A DNA stretch of 64,000 nt from Cycas panzhihuaensis (Eukaryota > Cycadophyta): contig CM041465.1 of the NCBI GenBank assembly GCA_023213395.1, positions 30,697,741-30,761,740 of the forward strand, read 5' to 3'. The first letter of the stretch is position 1. Every line of letters begins with the position of its first letter. Under the pieces are notes generated by a model that was given only the letters and a program-made list of their open reading frames with translations, ran no database searches and was not told the DNA's origin. A program made the translations under genes and the position numbers. Positions 1-11,720 of the stretch are shown here, in pieces.

Positions 1-52
1 ATCGCCTCCGGAAATCGCAGTAGGGTTTCGCCTCCGGAAATCGCCTCCTATG
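1..52. repeat. 13-bp tandem motif at window edge
   Basis: The 13-mer TCGCCTCCGGAAA occurs at 2-14 and 28-40. The intervening 13 bases start with the same TCGC, and a partial copy starts at 41. Homology to the family-G protease region begins only at about position 53, so this stretch lies outside the recognisable gypsy sequence. Its function and extent to the left are unknown. Confidence 0.5.
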
Positions 53-419
53 ACTGACATGGTTACCATTGGATCCATGTTGAATGATGGTATAATTTGT
101 TTCAAACTTTTGGTAATTCCCTTCTGTAACACTCCCCCTTTGATCCAATCAATAACTTGAGATAGAGGAATAGTTAACTGTAACTGTTTCACTAGATTTT
201 CCATCAATAGCAACATTCTGGGAATATCTTCTGCTGGTAATCCTTTAAACAACTCTTCCATTTGCACCATTTGGGGTTTTGTCGTAAGTTCTTCCGGTAG
301 TTTTTCTTGCTCTTTTCGTTTATTTTTTCGAACATAAACATATTTCGTTTCCGGTTTACCCATTGGTAGTATATTCTCCTCCCGGACTAAACCATCTAAC
401 ACTTGTTTTGCTTGCTTGT
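53..419 (-). pseudogene. gypsy Gag-protease linker and protease start (truncated)
   Basis: Minus-strand translation matches the first roughly 155 residues of the intact protease frame at 58379-56886, including the MVQMEE-FKGLP stretch and the MDPMVTM segment just before the active site. It stops before the catalytic VDGG motif at the sequence break near position 53, so no protease activity can be encoded here. Confidence 0.75.
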
Positions 420-2258
420 ACCGATCCATTTACATTGGTGGATTTGGATATCCTTCATCCAATTTCTCTTTACATTTATACGTAATTTCACATTCTTGGT
501 TTACGCACGATTGTCATCAGGTTAGTGGCTTTGGGTTTACCCTTAGAATCGTTTGTTTTGTGGTCGGTTGGGCCATGAATTCTGCCTCTGAGCACATTCG
601 TATTCACATTCATTGGGCATTCGGACTTCGGTGCGGCTGTGAAACAGATGAGGCATCTCCCCATCGGTGTTTTTTCCTCGAGGGTTACAGTGCGCCCTCG
701 TTGTATACACATTTCGAGGTGGGTTGCCTCTTCCCCGACCTCGACCTCTGAATGCTTTCCCCCTGGGATTGTAGAAACAATCCTTGGTTGTATGTGTGTC
801 AACCTCACATATGTGGCACCACTTCTCCTGTTGGTGCGTCGCATTGTTTTTTAAATTCAAAGCACATTCCCGGGTAGTATGTGAGTTTTCTTCACAGATA
901 TGGCACCACTTGGTTACTCTTCCAGTGTGCTCTTTCTTTTTGGGCGTCTCTTCTTCTTCCCGGTTATTTCTGATTTTCAATCTTGCTACCTCTTTTCTTA
1001 GTGCCTCCAATTCCGATTCCTCTTCTGCTACCCCTACCTAGCAGAAGGGTTGGTTGTATTGGTTTTGCTTCAGCTCTCTAATCTTGTCTTGTAATCTTAA
1101 CAGCAAGGAATCTTGTCCTCCTGCTTGGGCATCCATTTCCATTTCAAAATCTAATGCCAAATCCTGAGCATTCTTGAATGACTTTAACGGATGAGCATGC
1201 ATCATGGCTCGCAACTTCTCATTCAGCCCTCTTACGAAGTAATTCTTCATATTATGATCCGTTATCGTTTCATTGATCATGCTTGCTGCAATAATTTTCA
1301 TTCGGCTAATGTAAGTTAGGACGGATTACCCCGGCCTCTGCCTGATCTCTTGTAGTGCAATTTCGACGGCTTCATTACTGCGAAACTTTTGAAATCTTTC
1401 TTCAAACGCTTTCTTAATCTTCACCCATGGCTCATTCTTGTTTGTTTCCTTATACCAAGCCAAGGGTACTCCTCTCAATGTCTGAGCGTGCTTTGATTTC
1501 ATCTTCGTCTGTAATCTTTTTGACATCAATGAGGTTCTGAAATAGATACACATGCTCTGCTGCGTCTGAAGTATCATTAAAGATTAGTTTCCCAAAGTCT
1601 CTATAATCGTCCATTTTGGGAGATTGCAACTATCCCCCACCTGATGGTGATCTTTCCCTTCCTCCCTCCTTTGGGGATGCACTGGGAGTAACTACCGCTG
1701 TACTATTTTTCCCAAAAAGTGGATTTTTAAATGGAGTTTTGATGTGTATAGGTTCCACTACACCTGGAACTTGTATAGTCAATGGTGTTACCGTAATGTA
1801 AGATTGATCAGATCTCCTTTCTGTCGAATCTTCAAAAAGCTGTCTCGTTAGCTTGTTTTCCCAATACGAGGGACCTTCCTTCGCCTTCTTATCGCTGTCA
1901 CCTAGGTCCTTCGGGCTGTCCTCCACTGGTATACTTCCCTCTGTTAGGATCTCTTTATGTTTTTCATCCACTTTTGGCCTCCCTTCAATCTCCGGGCTAA
2001 ACAAATCATCTCTGATAGGGGCTGGTGTCAATACCATGCGTTCGCCATGGGTTTCCTCTTCCTGAGGTGTCTGGGCTCCACTTGTCTCAGATCCTTCAGC
2101 ATTTGTCCCTTAGTCTCGTTGTTTTGCGAACTTAACCTCCTCGCCCTTCGAGTTTTGCTTCTTTTGACCATCTTAGTGCCCTTTGTCTGTTGGTCTCCTT
2201 TTCCTTGGGTGAAGTATCCTTCGGGGCTCTTGAGCCTTGAAGGCCCCTTAGGTGGCAT
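420..2258 (-). pseudogene. gag: gypsy Gag (broken)
   Basis: Gag forms the retrotransposon particle and packages the element RNA. The frames run from a start at 2258 (MPPKGPSR) through 2037-1630, 1577-1326 and 1301-1038 to 1010-543. The N-terminal part is charged and disordered-looking. The capsid core shows the gag signature LRGVPLAWYKE followed by a W and the FEERFQKF helix (about 1330-1500). The nucleocapsid part has CCHC-like knuckles of the form CHICEENSHTTREC and CHICEVDTHTTKDC. At least four frameshifts or stops interrupt it. The same protein is better preserved at 58.4-60.1 kb. Confidence 0.85.
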
Positions 2259-2397
2259 TGGAAGGTCCCACAGTTGCCGGTGGCTTAATTCTGACCCGCC
2301 ATCACGGCGGCAGCCAGGGTCCTCTGCCCTTTACACATTCTTTTCCTTGAAACCCTTAGGCCTGTCCTCCTCAATGGACGTAGGCAGCGGAACCAAT

Positions 2398-3193
2398 ATT
2401 GGTGGGAGATTCCACACCTTTGTGGAATCAATGCACTTGTCAAGGTTACGGCGCTATAGTCTAGTTTAGGATATTGTCAACATGGTTATTCACATACATT
2501 CCATATATAATTCACGAGAATGGTACATGCGATGCAAATCAATACATACTCGACAAATCATCATCACAACACCAAGAATACACCAATTTCCACGTAACTC
2601 TTCCTTTTATTAAGTCAGCAGTTCATTTACACGGATTTGGAATGCATTCCCGAGCATTCGGTAGCATACAATCTTTACGTTACAATGCGTGCACCGGATG
2701 GTACTTATCATACAATGATGCTCCAAATGGGCATCATGCGTCTTGTCTCCTGCACCTTTGCGTGCAGTGATATCGGCTCTCACCCTAACCGGGTGAATCA
2801 TGCGTACCTCCTTAAGTACTCATCTTTGGTACCTTTTGGTGAAGGGTTATATACTGTCATAGCAGTACCCTTCGATCATGCGTGCCTCTTCACTTAATCA
2901 CTTTGTTTAGCCTTAATTAATTAATCCTTTGGGTCAAAATGCGATAAATGCAGCACCTCGACGGTCTTCTTTGGTCCCCTAGAGTCGTGCGTCTGAAATC
3001 GGCTTGGTTAGTTCCGCCGTTGATGCGTATCATCATGCGTGCCGTTCGGTCTTTTGTCATACGTACCCAGAATGCTTGTTTTTCTGTCGTTTTGCCTCAT
3101 GCGTACCTCCGTACGGTCCGTACCTGCACAACTCGGGTTATCTGACCTACCTCTGGTCCTCACACAGCCATTGGATCAGTTTTGACTCCAATA
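2398..3193 (-). repeat. Family-G 5' LTR (left copy)
   Basis: It matches the LTRs at 40151-40977, 46512-47352, 56080-56919 and 60273-60847, including the shared block CGCTATAGTCTAGT. The outer end reads CCAATA where other copies read CCAACA. The first roughly 45 bases on the window's left side (2398-2443) do not match the other LTRs and contain a perfect 8-bp hairpin stem (ATTCCACA/TGTGGAAT, 2409-2428). The usual TGTTGACTGC terminus is missing. Confidence 0.8.
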
Positions 3194-4397
3194 GTAAACC
3201 TTCTATTAAACATTTAAGAATCTTTGGTAGCATTGCTTAGGGGCATGTTCCCAAAGAAAAATGATAGAAACTTGATCCTAAAAGTTTCAAATACATCTTT
3301 GTTGGTTACAGCGAATAAAGTAAAACTTACGAACTTCTAAATCCAACCACGCATAAGATTTTAATACTACGTGATGTTATATTTGATGAAGAAGGCTCTT
3401 CATAAAAAACTTCTTATGTTGAACTACCAGTTGAAAACCTGTTGACTAATGCTCACTTAATTGATCGCAGTGACATACCAGCTGATCCTGAATCAATTGA
3501 GTCCTTATCTACTCAAGTTAAAAATTGGACTTTAAAAGAACCAACTACCTACACTTCTAGTCAGTCCACGTCACCAAAACAACAAACCAACAATAGCAAA
3601 CAACCTGTTTGGGCTTAGAAAACTCTTTCTAATGCTGGTAATCCTTTGGATACTAAAAGAACTTGTTCCCAAAAACTTCAATCCAATTTTGCTCTAATGG
3701 CCAAAGTCATGGCCAGTGATGATCCCAAAACTTTTAAACAAGTAAGTAATAATCCCATATGGCAACAAGCCATGCAAGTTGAAATAGATGCTCTTAAAAA
3801 GAACTCAACTTGGGATTTAGTTACTCTGCCTCCTGCAAAGAATGTGGTAGATTATAATTGGGTTTATAGAATTAAGTTTAACTCTGAAGGAGCAGTTGAA
3901 AAAGACAAAACTTATTTAGTAGCAAAAGGTTTCTCACAGATTGGTGGTCTTGATTATAACGAAACCTTTGCTCCAGTAGCTAAAATGAATACTATTAAAA
4001 CTATCATAGCTCTGGCAGCTAAATTTGGTTGGGAAATTCATCAGATGGATGTTAAGAGCGCGTTCTTAAACGATAATCTTAAAGAATAAATCTACATGAA
4101 TCAACCTACTGGATTTGTTTGTAATCCTAATCTTGTTTGTAAATTAAGAAAATCTATCTATGGTTTAGAACAAGTTTCTCAAGCTTGGTACACAAAAATA
4201 GATAATTATCTTATATAAAATGGATACTGTAAATGTATTAGTGATCCTAATCTCTACTTTAGACGCGAAAATGACAATATTACTATCTTAATTCTCTATG
4301 TAGATGATATAATCATTATTGGATCCTTACTCTCCAATATTCATCAATTAAAATCAATTTTGATGAAGAAATTTGAAATGTCTAACTTAGGTCTTTT
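3194..4397 (+). pseudogene. pol: copia A integrase C-terminus and reverse transcriptase, first part
   Basis: The start reads KPSIKHLRIFGSIA, the conserved end of copia integrase. The RT follows from about 3646 with NPIWQQAMQVEIDAL, TWDLVTLPP, VAKGFSQ, QMDVKSAFLN and the active-site strand LYVDDIIIIG near 4297-4326. Stops occur at 3238, 4087 and 4216, and several frames are used between 3240 and 3640. The sequence ends in MSNLG at 4390 and picks up again at 16059 after the nested element. RT copies element RNA into cDNA; this copy is dead. Confidence 0.9.
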
Positions 4398-4652
4398 TGT
4401 TATGAACCTCCTTAAACAAAAGGGTTTAATTAATTGCTTAAATGAATAGGTGCTATTGAACAGACACAACCTTCCGTGAAAGGGGCCTAATATGCATATA
4501 AAATTGATTCCAAATGTAATGTGGACATCATTCATCTTTTATTAATCAAACATATGGTCTTTTGACTATTTTTATCTACTCAGTTGCTCTTGTGCTCAGG
4601 TGTACTCTGGAATCTGGTGATTGGGTTCCGGTTACGAACAAGGTTTGTAACA
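4398..4652 (+). repeat. 5' LTR of the gag-protease element
   Basis: This 255-bp LTR is nearly the same as 15797-16053, with about ten small differences by eye. Termini are TGTTATGAAC and TTTGTAACA. Confidence 0.92.
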
Positions 4653-4654
4653 AG

Positions 4655-4667
4655 TCGTATTAGAGCG
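4655..4667 (+). other. Primer-binding site (tRNA-iMet type, degenerate)
   Basis: TCGTATTAGAGCG lies three bases after the LTR. It matches the common initiator-Met primer site TGGTATCAGAGCG at 11 of 13 positions. Confidence 0.65.
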
Positions 4668-6052
4668 AGTTGATACATATCTCTGGGGTTGATCCAATTT
4701 CATAATCAGTTGCTTTTTCATCAATTTAATTACGTCAACTATCAAATATATCAGCACTAGTGTTATATAGGTGTTAATATAACGATTGAGGTCATCTCTT
4801 CCATTGCCTTTTCCACCTTCTGCATTCAATTCATCCATCCTCTATCCCTTGATCGTCTATTGCATTCTGTGGTGTTCTCTGTCCCATTTCTATCTATTTG
4901 CTACTAACGTTTTCCAAGCCTGCATCTTTTCTTATGCTCCGTCGTTTCCCTATTCTATAATTGGGCATTGTGTAGATTTGGGTCTGCATCGTCGCCTATT
5001 CCATCCTTACGTTCACATTTTTCTGTTTATTATTCTTGCCTTTATCATATTCATCGGCCATCATCTCTGTTGCATTAGTCGGCCGTTAATTTTCTCAAGA
5101 TGTCAATTTATTACTGGACAATATAACATCTCCCGTCTGCACTGGAAGTCACAAATCTATGTGTAGGCAACAAATAGTAGTGTATATTCTCTACGTTGAC
5201 TGTCTATTGTGTTGTTGTCCTACCCACGTCTTCTATCAGCACTGCATCCTTTTCTCCCTGTCTTCATCTTCTTTTCATTCTGCCACGCCTCTATTCCATC
5301 TACGTCTCCCATCTCCGTTTCATTTTGTCTGCGTCTACACTGTGTTTCATTCTTTGATTCCATCCTCTGTTCTGAGCTCAAATTCATTGTTATTTCATTC
5401 TATCTCAAATAAGCAACGTACGGAACAACCACACAACATATTAATATTTTCATTGATTAACCGATTAGCTCTCGTTTAGCATAATTAATATATTTGCCGT
5501 TCTTTACTCATTCACGTATTACATTACCTTCGCGTTCATTCCTCGTTCTGCGTCACTTATACTCTCGGCATTCTTCGCCTAGTCATCATCCTACATAGTT
5601 CAGTGTTAATACAATTGGAAAACTCTAAATTTATTAATAAATCTATTCAATGGAGTAAACGCCACCAACAGAAAAGTACAAACGTTATTACGTGCATACG
5701 TGGCATGATAATCATAGTAATATTTATCGCATAATTCGCCATCTGCCAACGCAACTATATAGGGTAAACTTAGGTGGATCTAGAAAATAATAAACATACG
5801 AGCAACCGTTCTCTACATTGTCCATTCTGCCCTGTTGTTGTTCCGCCATCCATCTGTTTGCATTTCGTCTTGTTTCGTTCCATCCCGTTCCTTTTCCATT
5901 GCGTCTCTCTCTCCAAGTCGTTGCTGCCGCTATAATATATAATACACCCTTAACTATCTTATAATAGTATATATTTCATGTTTGATTTGTTTTAAAATAT
6001 AAAGCTTTTTATTCGGCCACTCTTCCATCATTTTTTTTAATATACGGTTAAC

Positions 6053-6070
6053 TATATATATATATATATA
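6053..6070. repeat. (TA)9 microsatellite
   Basis: Nine TA dinucleotides in AT-rich leader DNA. This is a simple repeat that could vary in length between individuals. Confidence 0.9.
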
Positions 6071-6524
6071 CATTATTGAGCCATTCAAATAAGTTTTATT
6101 ACTGAGTTAAAATTTTCTTTACCTCCTTTGAATAAGTCCAATATAACATTTAATTATTGGTACCCATAAATTTACCCTAATAAGGTCAAATACTAGGCTC
6201 TTATTATTTATTTATATTTATAAGTATCAATTTCTTATATTGTCATCCATATTCTCTTATAATCAAATTGAATTCTTACCATTAACTTATAAGTATTCTA
6301 GTACAATCCTGGACAGAACATACCGTCAGTTGGGAATAGGGTTATAATTACCTAATTAAAAATCAACTTCAAGTAATCTAACAAGTTGTAATATTTTGAC
6401 CACGGAGGCAAATCAGTGGAACCACACATATACAATTATTAAAGTAATAAATACTGAAGATATGACAGATAATACCATCCAGAAAGATATTGTCGAACCG
6501 ATCACTCAAGCAGTCCAGACATAC

Positions 6525-6823
6525 TGAAAAGAGTGGATCTATCCTTCATCTCCATGCACTAAACACAAAGGCAAACATGGGAGCAAGAGAGACTTGAGAG
6601 AAAGAAAGTAGCTCTCACAAAATGGGGAGGTAAAAAGAAGAATCTCCTCCATTGAGCTTTACTTTTATATTGAGAGAGGGAGCATTTGGGTTAGGTGAAA
6701 TGAAATTACACATAATGCACATGAAAGTGCATTTCACTTAAGTGATCTAATTTAAAGTTCACTTAAGACCCTTTTTCGAAATAATCAACTAATGTAATGA
6801 CCTTATGTCATTAACCCTTTTCA
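6525..6823 (-). repeat. Copia B 3' LTR
   Basis: 299 bp, TGAAAAG to CTTTTCA, identical by eye to 13710-14008 and close to 61308-61605. It contains the self-complementary CACTTAAGTG and an inverted pair around ATGCAC/GTGCAT. Confidence 0.95.
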
Positions 6824-6839
6824 ATCTCCCCCTTAATGG
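6824..6839 (-). other. Polypurine tract of copia B
   Basis: On the minus strand CCATTAAGGGGGAGAT directly precedes the 3' LTR. This is the plus-strand DNA primer during reverse transcription. The same tract occurs at 61297-61307 in the related fragment. Confidence 0.85.
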
Positions 6840-7143
6840 TAGAAGGTCATTTCATTCTATTTTATTCTATCCTATGAGGTCTTCATTTGAGCCTCTTACA
6901 AAGCAAACTAGTATGATACTTTTATGGGAAACCCTCATGGGAAGAAAACCCACAAATTTTCTAATCTACTAACTTGGCTCGATGACTCTTTAAATGTAGC
7001 GATAGCCAATCAAGACAATAAATTTTGTAGCTGAAATCTCTTGAGTCTCCATATACCATTTGGTCATCCCCATGCCCTTTGGGTTTTCAACATTCGATTT
7101 TCCAAAATGATACAACCCTTATCCTTTCGCCCACATGGGGTTT

Positions 7144-8780
7144 TCACAAATGGGATAGGCGAGACTTACTCTTGTCCTTCCGCCCACAAGGGGTTTTCAC
7201 GAATGAGACAGAGTATGATGGTCCTATTGTCATCTCCTTCAATCGTAGAGATGGAGGCCCTAAGGTGAGTTGCTTTCGAAGCTGTTCAAACTTCACCCTC
7301 TTCGGTGGTTTGGTGAAGATATCGGCTACTTGATCTGTGTGGGCAAGATCCAATTGAATTGTGCCATCATGAACTAGTTCTCTAATCGTGGACTTTTGTA
7401 CTTATATGTTTGGTACGATCATGAAATACTGTGATTTTTAGCCATCTGGATTGTAGATTGATTATCTACATGTAAGCTAGTAGAACTTGTTTGGGTGGCA
7501 TTTAATGTATTCAACAATTTTCTAAGCCATATCACCTCCTTGCTTGTCTCGGAAGCCAATGTACTCGGCTTGATTGAGTCTGCAACTATCTTTTGCCGTA
7601 CGGATCTCCATGATATTGGTCTTTCCAAGAAATGTTACGCACTGCGTAGATCTTCCGTGTCTTTATCTCCGGCAAAGTCTCGAGTCTGCGTATGCATAAA
7701 GTTTAAATTACGCATTGGGTTCATACAATGCACCATATTTGCTAGTCGTCTTTAGGTACCTCAACACTCGTATTGACTTGCCAATGATTACGCTTAGGAT
7801 TTGTCATGAATCTTGCAAGAATGCCAACTGAGTGTGCAATATCTGGCCTTGTGTTGGTAGTATAGATGAGACTACCTACAAGTTGCTCAGAGTGTTGCGT
7901 CTGCCTCCCTATTGTCACCATCAACCGAGAGCTTAATATTAGGCTCCATAGGTGTATCCTTTGGTCGAGCACCTTCCAAGCTGAAACTTTGTCAAAAGAT
8001 CGTTGATATATTTTTCTTGGGAGAGAGATTTTGCCATCCTTTTGAGTTACTTCAATTCCCAAGTAATATTTCATCAACCCGAGGTCGACAATTCAAAAGT
8101 TTTAGCAAGGTCCTTCTTCACCGGCCGACACTGCTCACTATTCTGCTTATGAGCATGTCATCCACAAAGATTAAGAGGTAAGTGACTTTATCATTTTGGC
8201 GCTTGATGAATAATGTTGCATCAATATCTTGATAGTCACAAACCTCATATCCAAGTTGCCTCATTCTTTCAGACAACTTGGTAAACCAAGCACGAGGGCT
8301 TGCTTTAGGCCGTATAAGGACTTTTGAGCCTACAAACTTTATGCTCCCGACCGTCAATCTCGTATCCTTCCGGGCCGAGCCATGTAAATTTCTTCTTTAA
8401 GGTCCCCATTGAGAAATGCGGTCTTAACATCGAGTTGGTGGATTTTCCAACCTGTTGAGCGACCAAGGCTATTAGAGTTCGATTGTAGGCCACTTGGTTG
8501 TAGGAGCAAAGATTTCATGTAGTCAATGCCTTCCCTTTGCGTGAATCCTTTTGCTACCAACCTCGCCTTGTGTTTTTCTAGGGTGCCATCCGATCTATAC
8601 TTGTTTTGAACACCCATTTATTTTGAACTACCTTTCTTCCAAGTGGTAGATCAACAAGCTCCCATGTCTTTCTTAATAAGAGATTGATACTCTTCGTTCA
8701 TGGCATTTCTCCAAGCCGCATGCTTTATGACTTCTTGGTACGTTAGGGGCTCTTCATTAAGAGCAAGATGCGCTCACTGG
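7144..8780 (-). pseudogene. pol: copia B reverse transcriptase and RNase H (frameshifted)
   Basis: Minus-strand frames at 8617-8354, 8357-8118, 8077-7742, 7628-7419 and 7353-7144 follow one another in copia RT/RH order. Recognisable pieces are KARLVAKGFTQREGIDY, QLDVKTAFLNGDLKEEIYM, LLIFVDDMLI (active site, about 8160), MKYYLGIEV, TNTRPDIAHSVGILARFM, RNase H LLNTLNATQTSSTSLHVDNQST, and the C-terminal QVADIFTKPP near 7320. At least five frameshifts separate them. Several breaks fall where a CAG or CTG triplet would be expected. Confidence 0.88.
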
Positions 8781-9399
8781 TTCAAGCTCAACGGAAAGTG
8801 ATTCATGCATCCTTGCTCTATGGGCACTTCTAGTGCCGCTTTGCCTACCTCATCCGGGTCGCATGTCCTTGTGTAGTCGGTAGGCTTCACGAAAACTCTC
8901 GAGTTGGGAATGAGGTTTTCATTTCCACAACCTCTTGGTCTTCGCTTTGATCCCGAAAAGGATCATGTGAAATATTTGGCACGGAGGAAGTTGGCGATCC
9001 GGAGAAGATGGGCCACCCACGATGTTGGAGAAGATGATGCTTACGCTATGGCTTTGCCTTTGTCAACTTGGTACGTTCACAAATGATGGTCTTTGGATGT
9101 GTACACATTGGATTGGAGTCACGACTTGTATCCTCCGAGGCTCTATTGTTAGATTCCAAGATTTTAAGCATCCGTCAAAGATCTCCCCTAAATTTTGGAA
9201 CTGGACATCAAATTCGAGCATCATTAAATCGATATGAAGGCGTCTTGGAGTCAAGTCCGAGTAATTGATCTTGATCTCGCAAAGATAACATCTCTAGTGA
9301 TGATGATTTTGTGCTCAAGGTATAAAAACCTTGTATCCCTTTTTGTCCATAGGGTATCCGACAAAGATGCCTTTGATGGCTCTATCTTGGAGCTTATTT

Positions 9400-10110
9400 C
9401 TATGTTCCCGCAAAATATGAGCATAACAAGTAGAGCCAAAAATCAAGTGCGAGATAGAGGGGTTTGTCCATACCACATTTCATGTGGAGAGGGGCCGAGC
9501 TTGGAGGGACTAACGGTTGATGCAATACAGCAGCCCGGATAGCCTCGGCCAAAGATAGATAGGGACATTCTTATATACCAAAGATAGCACGAGCCATATT
9601 CATGATGGTCCTGTTCATACGCTCGGCAACTCCATTTTTTGGGGTGTACCGCAATGATGGTCCGATGTTTGATTCCACGTTGGCGTAGGTACGATTCAAA
9701 CTCATTGGATGTATACTCGCCACCATTGTCGACCCGAGTATTTTGATCTTGAATCGATTCATTTTCCACGGGCCTTGAAAGCTTGAAACATAGAAAAAGC
9801 TTCATCTTTCTTTGCAAGAAAAGCAACCCATACTTTCTTGGTAAAATCATCAATGAAAGTAATATAGTACCACTCGCTTGATAGAAGGGATGGGCATAGG
9901 ACCGCATATATCCGAGTGTACAAGTCGCAAAGGTTGGGTAGATTTCCAACGACTACGAGGAAAGGGTTGTCTTTGAGATTTAGCAATAATACATGCTTCA
10001 CATTTAAAGGGCTTGGAGGAACTTAGGCAAACCAGAAGAGTGTCTTGTAGTTCTCTTAAACGATCAATTTTGATATGGCCCATACGAGCATGCCATAGAG
10101 CGCTTGGGAC
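9400..10110 (-). pseudogene. int: copia B integrase (frameshifted)
   Basis: Integrase inserts the cDNA into the genome. The zinc-binding end is seen as CEACIIAKSQRQPFPRS (about 9960-10010), then LRLVHSDICGPM with the first catalytic Asp, TFIDDFTKKVWVAFL, VDNGGEYTSNEFE with the second Asp (9695-9735), and GVAERMNRTI with the catalytic Glu (about 9605-9635). Two overlapping frames carry these pieces because of indels near 9640, 9730 and 9890. The region 8780-9400 holds the degraded C-terminus. Confidence 0.88.
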
Positions 10111-10439
10111 AACTTTTGAGGAGTCGGTTGTGGTAAAACAAATTCATCATCAACATAGTTGACTTGAGAGGATGGTGAGCCGATTAGGCGGAAAAGTTTA
10201 CCATCAAGAATTAGGTCATAACCACAAGATTTGAAGGAGGGTGAATGACACGAGAGTTTGATTGTTTGCGATTACACTCGATCAAATCCACGAGACAAGG
10301 GTGGACGGGGAGAGCGATTACGCCAGAGGTGAATATATGAAACATCAACAAGTGTAAACTGGAAGGCACGGAGTTTCGTGCAAACTGCTCCAAGTCCTTC
10401 GATCGGCCGAGATGATTTGTCAACCATGTGTACAACACC

Positions 10440-11720
10440 ACGAACTTGAGTCAAAATCTTGAAAGAACTGGCGATGACAAGTCATGTGTTGTGTTGCTCA
10501 AGATCCATGATCCACGATGAAGTATTTGAGGTAGCACTATTTGCAACTCCAAGTGGTGAAGGCAAAAGTGAATAAGCATAGCCACAATGAGCCTCAATAT
10601 ACTTAGTGGATCTATCAACAACATTTGATGAAGTGGTCCCAATTCTTTGAAGGTGTGCATGAGCAAATTATGCTCCACCAAAAGCATCTTCAAAGAAGTA
10701 TTATCAACATTATGTGCACCATGGCGTTGATAACTTGGTAGTTTGTTGGTGGCGCTCGCAATTTTGGCATAATGTCCTCTTCTATTACACTTTTGGCACA
10801 TGATTGTTTGATTTCCGGTCAAGTATTAGACGGCCGGATTGTCTCGACATCGGATCTAGGTCCGTGTTGATTATTTTGCCCTTGGCCTTGAGACAGTTTT
10901 TGTTGGAATTGAGGAGCCTGTTGACTAAGAGGACGTTGTCCTTGTTGTCTACCTCTTCCTCTTCCTCGGGAATTACCACCTCTACGAGAGTATTGACCTT
11001 GATTTTTGGTGTAACAAAGATCTTCTTCCACTTCAAAAGCATCAATTGGATCTGATGTAGTGGCAAAGTTGGTATCAAAGGTCTTATCAAATTCAATGAA
11101 CTTATCAGTAAGATCCTCAAAGTTTAGGGTCTTTAAAGTTCCACTGGATTGAAGACTCCCCAATAGATTTTTATAATCTGGGATATGGAGACATGACTGA
11201 ATCAAGAAAGCCCATGTAATGCATTGAGTTTTAAAATCTTTATCAATGGCTTGCTTGATTGGACGAAGGAGATTGATTGTCTCACTTGCATGTCCTTTTT
11301 GCATTTTCAATTTGTTTATCTTGACAGACTAAGTGAACAAATTCTAAGTCGATTTAGTGTCAAAGTTCTTCTTAAGAACTTCAAGAACTTTCCATCTTTG
11401 TATCATGTACGGCTTCATCAATGAGATTATGCAGGAATAATCGGTGACAAGCGATCCCCGCACGGATTTTATCATCATCAAGTTCCCATTGGCGTTTAGC
11501 TAGCCTTGATGGGAGCAGCTTGGAGCACCTCCTCAAGGCTTGTGGTAGCTATAGTTGCAATGTGGTGTAGGTTGTAAGTGATCTCTCCATAGACCTTCAT
11601 ACTTTGCGGCATTTCGACACGATGAACCACATGTCCCAATTTTCTTTCCCTTTTAGAATGGTTCACATTTTGCTTGAATTGTGAAGACATTGTGTCTTTT
11701 AGAAGGGAAGAAATGAACAA
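10440..11720 (-). pseudogene. gag: copia B Gag, zinc knuckle and protease (frameshifted)
   Basis: From right to left: a Gag start near 11690 (MSSQFKQ), the Gag core at 11310-10819 (DKDFKTQCITWAFLIQSC and LTDKFIEFDKTF), an Arg/Gly-rich tract (SRGRGRGRQQGQR), and a knuckle CQKCNRRGHYAK near 10770-10800. Around 10480-10530 lies a degraded protease start in which the usual D-S-G-A after WIMD is lost. Copia Gag and PR are normally one polyprotein; here at least four breaks are present. Confidence 0.8.

Larger units (their letters stand above)
53..3193 (-). mobile_element. Ty3/gypsy family-G element, 5' part (left copy)
   Basis: Reading on the minus strand, this is a 5' LTR (3193 to 2398) followed by a primer-site region and gag, ending just before the protease active site near position 53. 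It aligns by eye along its length with the two family-G copies at 53.7-56.9 kb and 56.9-60.8 kb. Its outer edge at 3193/3194 lies inside the integrase gene of copia A, so it inserted into copia A. The pol half and the 3' LTR are lost or lie left of the window. Confidence 0.85.
4653..6524 (+). other. Untranslated leader of the gag-protease element
   Basis: About 1.9 kb between the primer site and the copia B insertion. No protein motif is seen. From about 4790 to 5400 the plus strand is strongly pyrimidine-rich (CTTTT, TCCAT, TTCTC strings), which creates long but repetitive open frames that I do not regard as genes. From about 5930 the DNA becomes AT-rich and includes a short TA microsatellite. 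Confidence 0.6.

Noticed and set aside
1957-2469. 170-codon plus-strand frame
   Set aside because: Antisense shadow of the minus-strand gypsy Gag; matching shadows occur at each Gag copy.
4786-5479. Open frames of 106-126 codons rich in Ser, Phe, Leu, His and Cys
   Set aside because: They arise from pyrimidine-rich low-complexity DNA in the leader of an LTR element, with several overlapping frames and no domain.
9251-9542. Plus-strand frames over copia B pol
   Set aside because: Antisense to recognisable integrase C-terminus sequence on the minus strand.
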